Part shown: piece by piece, positions 59,486 to 64,000 of the stretch | Layout of the letters: every line of letters begins with the position of its first letter | Position numbering within the stretch: position 1 is the first letter of the stretch | Source: Enterocola sp045654205 | GTDB lineage: Bacteria > Bacteroidota > Bacteroidia > Bacteroidales > Paludibacteraceae | Assembly (NCBI GenBank): GCA_045654205.1 | Contig: JAZOMZ010000028.1 | Location: 1 to 64,000 of the forward strand | DNA length: 64,000 bases | Reading direction: 5' to 3' | Position numbers and translations under genes: made by a program | The notes under the pieces: model-generated | Databases searched by the model: none | What the model saw: only the letters and a program-made list of their open reading frames with translations | Told to the model about the DNA's origin: nothing

Positions 59486-60328
59486 ATGAATTACATTAAA
59501 ATTTCAATAAATATTGCTGGCATGCCTGAGTACAAGGCAGATGTGCTTACATATGAGTTGGGTGAGATAGGTTTTAGTACATTTGAAACCGACAATGACA
59601 CATTAATAGCTTATGCTAAGCAGACTGATTTTTCATTGGAAAGTTTAAATGAGATGGCAGAAAATAATGAATTATCTTCAGAAAATTATAGTGTAGAAGA
59701 GGTGGAAGATAAAGATTGGAATGAAGAATGGGAGAAAAATTATTTTCAGCCTATCGTGGTAGATGGTGGGGAAAGCAAATGCGTAATTCATAGTAGTTTT
59801 CATGCCGAAGTGCCAGAGGCAGATTTTGATATTGTAATCAACCCTAAAATGTCTTTTGGAACAGGGCATCACGAAACTACAAGCTCTATGCTTAGATGGA
59901 TTCTTTCAGATTCTATGCAAGGCAAAAAAGTACTTGATATGGGTTGTGGAACAGCTGTGCTTAGTATACTAGCAAAAATGCGCGGTGCAGATTATGTGAT
60001 GGGTGTGGATATTGATGAATGGTGCAAGGAAAATGCCACAGAAAGCGCTGAGTTAAACAATGTTGAAATGGAAATTAAACTTGGAGATGCTTCTATTTTG
60101 CCTCAAGAAGAGACTTTTGATGTGATTTTGGCTAATATCAATAGAAATATTTTGCTTGCAGATATGGATAAGTATGCTGCTTGCTTAAATGGAGGAGGAA
60201 ATCTGTATATGAGTGGTTTTTATACAGAGGATATTGCTGTTATTAGAGAAAAAGCAGAGTTTTTAGGGCTTAAATACGAGGACTTTAAAGAAAAAAATAA
60301 CTGGGTTGCAGTAAAATTTTTAAAATAA
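59486..60328 (+). CDS. prmA: Ribosomal protein L11 methyltransferase
   Basis: 280-residue SAM enzyme that trimethylates L11. An N-terminal substrate-recognition domain (residues 1-95) is followed by the Rossmann part with PKMSFGTGHHETTSSMLRW, VLDMGCGTAVLSILA, VDIDEWCKENATESAELN, and ILANINRNILL. Length and motifs are typical. It is divergent from the low-complexity gene and is followed by tRNA-Met. Confidence 0.95.
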   Translation: MNYIKISINIAGMPEYKADVLTYELGEIGFSTFETDNDTLIAYAKQTDFSLESLNEMAENNELSSENYSVEEVEDKDWNEEWEKNYFQPIVVDGGESKCVIHSSFHAEVPEADFDIVINPKMSFGTGHHETTSSMLRWILSDSMQGKKVLDMGCGTAVLSILAKMRGADYVMGVDIDEWCKENATESAELNNVEMEIKLGDASILPQEETFDVILANINRNILLADMDKYAACLNGGGNLYMSGFYTEDIAVIREKAEFLGLKYEDFKEKNNWVAVKFLK

Positions 60329-60363
60329 TTCGTCTAGAATTTTTATAATCCAACTATTTACCT

Positions 60364-60371
60364 TATCTTTG
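60364..60371 (+). promoter_or_regulatory. -7 element of the tRNA gene
   Basis: TATCTTTG lies 20 nt before the tRNA 5' end; TTT is at the -33 position. Confidence 0.6.
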
Positions 60372-60391
60372 CACTCGCTTTTAAGAACAAT

Positions 60392-60465
60392 GGCGGGATA
60401 GCTCAGTTGGTTAGAGCGTCGGATTCATAACCCGGAGGTCACGAGTTCAATTCTCGTTCCCGCTA
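60392..60465 (+). tRNA. tRNA with CAT anticodon (tRNA-Met)
   Basis: 74-nt cloverleaf: acceptor GGCGGGA pairs with TCCCGCT (one G-T), D arm GCTC..GAGC, anticodon stem CGGATTCATAACCCG with CAT at 60426-60428, T arm ACGAGTTCAATTCTCGT. The CCA is not encoded. Elongator Met is likely; an isoleucine-2 tRNA with lysidine cannot be excluded from the anticodon alone. Confidence 0.95.
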
Positions 60466-60468
60466 CAA

Positions 60469-60504
60469 AAAAAACGAACAATCGCAAGGTTGTTCGTTTT
60501 TTTT
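60469..60504 (+). terminator. Terminator after tRNA-Met
   Basis: AAACGAACAA and TTGTTCGTTT pair around TCGCAAGG and are followed by a T-run. Confidence 0.9.
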
Positions 60505-60526
60505 GTATGTATATATGATCTTCTCA

Positions 60527-60652
60527 TAAGATTGATTTTAAAGGAGTGATTTCTAGGCGTCACGAAGTCTGAGAAACCGGAGTTTACTAAACGTAAATGA
60601 GGATTTTGAAGACGAGGGCAACGTGGAAAGCACCCTTTAAAATTAATCTTAC
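60527..60652 (-). repeat. Post-stop structured repeat, copy C (109-nt core)
   Basis: The core on the minus strand is 60643-60535, 109 nt, aligned without gaps to copy A at 89/109 positions. It starts 5 nt after the stop of the binding-protein gene, and its outer end contains that stop (60651-60649). Pair 9:101 is G-C here and A-T in copy A; pair 47:61 is T-A here and C-G in copy A. Confidence 0.8.
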
Positions 60653-61518
60653 TTTACGCCAGTATATTTTCTATATATTTTATTGTATTCTTTGCTCTCA
60701 AGGTATCTCGAAAGCCATGAATTGAGAGAGTCGAGCAGAAGAGGGCATTCAGGATGAACGCACCAAGAATAGTTTTGAGCAAAACTCACTGCTGTATTCA
60801 TATCTAAAGATTTAAACTCAGGATTTTCTTTAATTAACACCCTTGCCACGAATTCATCGCAGACTGTATAGTCGATATCACGATTGACTAACATCTTGAA
60901 TAAATCTTTTGGGATGGTGTTGTTTAATTCTTGTATATAAATCTTATCGCCGATTTCTTGTGAGAGATTTTCTAAACGTTGTTTGTAAAATGCACCAGGT
61001 GTGATGTAAATGTATTTTTCTGCCAGAGAAAGTTGGTTTCTAATAAATTCTACACTGTCTTTTGGATTATATTTTCTCTGTATAAGCATTTGTCTGCTAG
61101 TGAAAACGGGGATGCTATAATTAATTTGTTCACGTTTTGTGTTGTAGATAGGAATATGCCATGCAAGAATATCTACCTCGTGATTTAGGAGTTTTTTTAT
61201 TGCTTCAGAAAGATTTGTTTCACTAATGAATTCTACATTTTTAATATTCATTGCTTTAGAAAAGCTGTCTATCATTAGTGCTTGTAATCCTGCAATGCTA
61301 TCCACGTTTATCACCTGATAACTCATAATATTAGGTTCAACGATAACACGGATTTTATTTTGAGATTGGATGAACTCTAAATCGTATGGTTTGTGTTTTT
61401 CAAGGTAGTCTTTACTAAATAGTATAAATGACAACACTATCATAGTTAGAATAGCACAGCCTCCTACTATGAAGATGTGCTTTCTTCTTGACATTTTATT
61501 TAATACTGTTCCGCCCAT
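60649..61518 (-). CDS. Membrane-anchored substrate-binding (SBP_bac_3-like) protein
   Basis: 289 residues. An N-terminal membrane anchor (IFIVGGCAILTMIVLSFILF) is followed by a type-II periplasmic binding fold (KIRVIVEPNIMSYQVI, ALMIDSFSKAM, DILAWHIPIYNTKREQINYSIPVF, WLSRYLESKEYNKIYRKYTG). It resembles the regulatory/ligand domain of MltF-like proteins without the lytic transglycosylase part. The ligand, perhaps an amino acid or muropeptide, is unknown. It starts 2 nt after the Porin_10 stop, so the two are co-expressed. Confidence 0.8.
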   Translation of the reverse strand: MGGTVLNKMSRRKHIFIVGGCAILTMIVLSFILFSKDYLEKHKPYDLEFIQSQNKIRVIVEPNIMSYQVINVDSIAGLQALMIDSFSKAMNIKNVEFISETNLSEAIKKLLNHEVDILAWHIPIYNTKREQINYSIPVFTSRQMLIQRKYNPKDSVEFIRNQLSLAEKYIYITPGAFYKQRLENLSQEIGDKIYIQELNNTIPKDLFKMLVNRDIDYTVCDEFVARVLIKENPEFKSLDMNTAVSFAQNYSWCVHPECPLLLDSLNSWLSRYLESKEYNKIYRKYTGVK

Positions 61519-61520
61519 AA

Positions 61521-63557
61521 TTAATCATAGAAATTCCATGATAAACCAAACTTAAACATAATAGGGTTTAATGGATAATGAGGAACTGTGAAGTATGTAG
61601 GTTCCATAAATGCAGCTGATAAATTGTAACACATTAAATAAACTCTAAATTGTTTTAAATGTAGGTTTACGTATGCGTTCATTAATGGATAATTTCCAAC
61701 AAGTGTTTCGTCTTGCAAGTGGAACACTCCTATGGCAGGCATATATGCATTGGCATAATATGCTGTATTGTATCTGCAATCTACACCTATCTGCACTGTA
61801 AGAATGTCGTCTTTTAGGAAACTATGTCTGAAGTAAAAGTTTGAGTACGCAGATATCATAGGAAGTGGCACAATAGAAGGTTCATTTACATATTGGAATG
61901 AAACTTTATTGTCCCAGTGTAGCAACCATGCAGATAGGTTAAGTTCTAAATCGGCATTGATAATTTGGATAAAATGCTCTGTGTCTTGGGTAGGCATAGC
62001 ATTTTTGTCGAAATAGATATAATTTTTCAAACCTTGCCAGCCTGCTCCTAGTTTTATGCTACAATATTTATAAGGAATGGCAATTTCGCCGTAGCCTCTA
62101 GCTGACCATGTGTTATTAAAATGATTTTCCCAGATAAAATGGTTTGAATAATAATGTTCTGTGAAGTAACTTGGATTGGTACTTTTTAGGTGACCTAATG
62201 CAGAAATGTGAAGATTTAGGTCATCTTTTAGTTTAATTTTAGTACTGAAGTCACCAGAAATATCAAATGCCATTCGGTTGTCTCTGCCTAGAACTAGTAC
62301 TTTGCCTAAAACTCCGTATTGGGTGTTGCCTTTGCGTTTGAATAATTCTCCACCCACAGATACTAGGGCTTGGTTATGAACTCTGCACAATGTGTCTAAG
62401 CCAATGCCTAGCAATGGGTTTGTACCGTCTAAAGGAACATAGATGGAATCCATTACTTGCATTCTGTTTTGTTCAAAGTCTGCCTCTACAAATGCTCTAA
62501 GGCTAAATAGCATCCATTTTTTATACCCTTCGTTGAAGGTAATTGATACTACATTTTTAAAGAAATGTTGTGAACAGGTGTCTTTTGATGCAGTGTTTGA
62601 ATAGTAATTGTTATCATAGAAACCACTACTCATACTTCTTTCGTAGTATTTCTTTCTGCTATACTCATATTTGGTTGTATAACCAATGGTCATAAGTGGC
62701 ACAAAATCTTTCTTTTCAGAATCGTTTGGATCTACTCTTTCCTCGCCAATATTGTATTGTTGGTTTACCCAAAAATAGAATGAGTTGTATTCAGACCATG
62801 TGTTAGAAAGTCTTACAGGAATATTCTCTGTGTCATCAACAGTTCTTATAAGACTATCGTTTAACAAGCCTCCGTTTTCAAATTGCTTGTAGTTGTTTAG
62901 TCCTGCTAGGAAATAGATTGAGTATTTTTTGCTTCTGTAACTACCGTTTAGATAACCATTTAGGTCGTCTGTAGATTGATTGAAATATGAACCACGACCA
63001 TATTTATAGTCGGCAAAGATGCCAAAGTTGAGCTTGCTTGTGGCATTCATAGAAAGACCAGCTGTTAGGTGGTCTTCTTCTAGGTCTGTAAGACCTCCCG
63101 ACATATATGAAATATTGCTATATGGGCGTTTTGTATTGTAGAAAAACGCATCGCTTGCGCCAATATATTGGTCGTAAAATGTGTGTTTAAAAAGGAAGTC
63201 ACCTGTATAGTCAGTCTCTTTTCTTTGGTAGAAAATAGCAGACTGGCTAGGTTGACCAAGGTTTCCAAGCCATTCGCTTGCTATGGTATTTCTATAAACA
63301 GGTGTGTTGTATTCTTGGAAATTTAGTGTTGCAGTGTCAGGTGAGCATTGTGTTTCGTCGCCGAAATCTTCAGATACTTTCCATGCAATGGTGCCTTCGC
63401 CTGCTTTTGCAGGTTTACGCATAAAGAAGTTTTCTTTTTTGGTGGAGTCTTTTTTAGCTTCTAAATTGTCTGTGGAAGAACTTATATTAGATTCCTGAGC
63501 TAGAACAAGTCCTGCGCAAAAAAGAAAAACTATAAGTATGTATCTGCTCAATTTCAC
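61521..63557 (-). CDS. Porin_10 family putative outer-membrane porin
   Basis: 678 residues with signal MKLSRYILIVFLFCAGLVLAQ. A plug-like N-terminal part (SEDFGDETQCSPDTATLNFQEYN, IASEWLGNLGQPSQSAIFYQR) leads to a large barrel with strands ending in aromatic residues, finishing FKFGLSWNFYD. This matches PF14121 of Bacteroidetes. The substrate is unknown. It is co-transcribed with the downstream binding protein (2-nt gap) and follows tgt by about 30 nt. Confidence 0.85.
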   Translation of the reverse strand: MKLSRYILIVFLFCAGLVLAQESNISSSTDNLEAKKDSTKKENFFMRKPAKAGEGTIAWKVSEDFGDETQCSPDTATLNFQEYNTPVYRNTIASEWLGNLGQPSQSAIFYQRKETDYTGDFLFKHTFYDQYIGASDAFFYNTKRPYSNISYMSGGLTDLEEDHLTAGLSMNATSKLNFGIFADYKYGRGSYFNQSTDDLNGYLNGSYRSKKYSIYFLAGLNNYKQFENGGLLNDSLIRTVDDTENIPVRLSNTWSEYNSFYFWVNQQYNIGEERVDPNDSEKKDFVPLMTIGYTTKYEYSRKKYYERSMSSGFYDNNYYSNTASKDTCSQHFFKNVVSITFNEGYKKWMLFSLRAFVEADFEQNRMQVMDSIYVPLDGTNPLLGIGLDTLCRVHNQALVSVGGELFKRKGNTQYGVLGKVLVLGRDNRMAFDISGDFSTKIKLKDDLNLHISALGHLKSTNPSYFTEHYYSNHFIWENHFNNTWSARGYGEIAIPYKYCSIKLGAGWQGLKNYIYFDKNAMPTQDTEHFIQIINADLELNLSAWLLHWDNKVSFQYVNEPSIVPLPMISAYSNFYFRHSFLKDDILTVQIGVDCRYNTAYYANAYMPAIGVFHLQDETLVGNYPLMNAYVNLHLKQFRVYLMCYNLSAAFMEPTYFTVPHYPLNPIMFKFGLSWNFYD

Positions 63558-63587
63558 TATGCAAATTTACAACTAAATTTTCAAATA

Positions 63588-64000
63588 TTAAATACGTGTC
63601 ATTAGAGTAGGTAGGATAGACGCCTTCCAAGTGCTAAAATCACCTTTAATTATATGTGCTCTGGCCTCTTGTGTTAACCAAACGTAAAATGCAAGGTTGT
63701 GAATAGAAGCAATTTGCATACCAAGTAGTTCGTCAGCCATGATAAGGTGACGAAGATATGCTTTGCTATATACTCTATCTACTATGCTTGGTCCGTCTGG
63801 GTCGATAGGAGAGAAGTCGTTTGCCCATTTTTTGTTGTGCATGTTCATGGTGCCATTTTTGGTAAATAGCATACCATTTCTGCCGTTGCGGGTAGGCATT
63901 ACGCAGTCGAACATATCCACACCACGTTCTATACCTTCTAGTAGGTTGGCAGGTGTGCCCACACCCATTAGGTAACGAGGTTTGTCTTTTGGAAGAATGG
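63588..64000 (-). CDS. tgt: tRNA-guanine transglycosylase, C-terminal part (gene runs off the window)
   Basis: The final 137 or so codons of Tgt, which puts queuine precursor into tRNA position 34. PKDKPRYLMGVGTPANLLEGIERGVDMFDCVMPTRNGRNGMLF contains the catalytic Asp-region and zinc-domain start. The zinc Cys lie in the PSIVDRVYSKAYLRHL segment in degenerate form: no CxCxxC is visible in the readable part, so either the zinc site is altered here or this is a zinc-less variant. The 5' end is beyond 64000. Confidence 0.9.
   Translation of the reverse strand, partial: ILPKDKPRYLMGVGTPANLLEGIERGVDMFDCVMPTRNGRNGMLFTKNGTMNMHNKKWANDFSPIDPDGPSIVDRVYSKAYLRHLIMADELLGMQIASIHNLAFYVWLTQEARAHIIKGDFSTWKASILPTLMTRI

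Overview
The window is a low-GC, gene-dense chromosomal segment from an anaerobic member of the Bacteroidota, most likely order Bacteroidales. Evidence: repeated promoters of the Bacteroidetes sigma type (TTG, about 20 nt, TAnnTTTG); general lack of Shine-Dalgarno sequences; a Wolinella-type fumarate reductase operon; a sodium-pumping methylmalonyl-CoA decarboxylase operon; a type IX secretion (CHU_C-type) C-terminal signal; Porin_10, FadL-like and Omp85-like outer-membrane proteins; and Bacteroidales-restricted DUF families. No species can be named from the sequence alone.

Layout. 1-5.7 kb: end of an rRNA operon (5S), then pyrH-frr-Omp85-like-rsgA-histidine kinase and DUF177-rpmF. 5.7-7.2 kb: a TrpB2-type tryptophan synthase beta gene behind what reads as a complete trp attenuator with a Trp-Trp-Trp leader peptide. 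7.2-18.7 kb (minus strand): recJ-recQ-rnz, then guaB followed by three PpiC/SurA-like periplasmic folding factors and an OstA-like protein (outer-membrane biogenesis). 18.8-22.2 kb: tsaC/yciO, a ClC antiporter and an LptF/G permease. 22.2-24.5 kb: a divergent 6S RNA candidate on the minus strand and a peroxide-defence operon (PerR-like regulator with its own operator, a 38-residue rubredoxin, reverse rubrerythrin, rubrerythrin). 24.6-28 kb: a 1127-residue secreted protein. 28.1-32.4 kb: frdCAB and a lipoprotein. 32.5-35.4 kb: an accessory patch with hicAB, a roughly 300-bp near-perfect palindrome and a phosphoethanolamine-transferase-like gene. 35.4-42.9 kb: yicC-gmk-nadD, rlmH, nadC, MATE and small genes. 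42.9-50.2 kb (minus): mutS2, a THUMP-like methyltransferase, trkH, trkA, smpB and a Yip1-like protein. 50.3-55.9 kb: a WecA-like transferase and the mce-mmdA-mmdD-mmdC-mmdB operon. 55.9-64 kb: repeats, a 36-residue gene, luxS, outer-membrane proteins, prmA, tRNA-Met(CAT), a binding protein, Porin_10 and a truncated tgt.

Physiology: fumarate is reduced to succinate (frdCAB), and succinate is converted to propionate with Na+ export (mce, mmdA-D). Oxygen and peroxide are handled by rubrerythrins under a PerR-like repressor.

The most interesting non-coding signals are: (1) the WWW-leader attenuator before trpB; (2) a family of 109-nt structured repeats with two compensatory base-pair changes, all three copies lying 4-10 nt downstream of stop codons in the same orientation relative to the upstream gene; (3) the giant palindrome at 33.4-33.7 kb; and (4) a minus-strand 6S RNA with an exact TTG-N20-TACCTTTG promoter. 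The most interesting protein oddities are a biotin carrier with two biotinyl domains, a decarboxylase beta subunit with a signal peptide and acidic extension, and an amphipathic N-terminal extension on FrdA.
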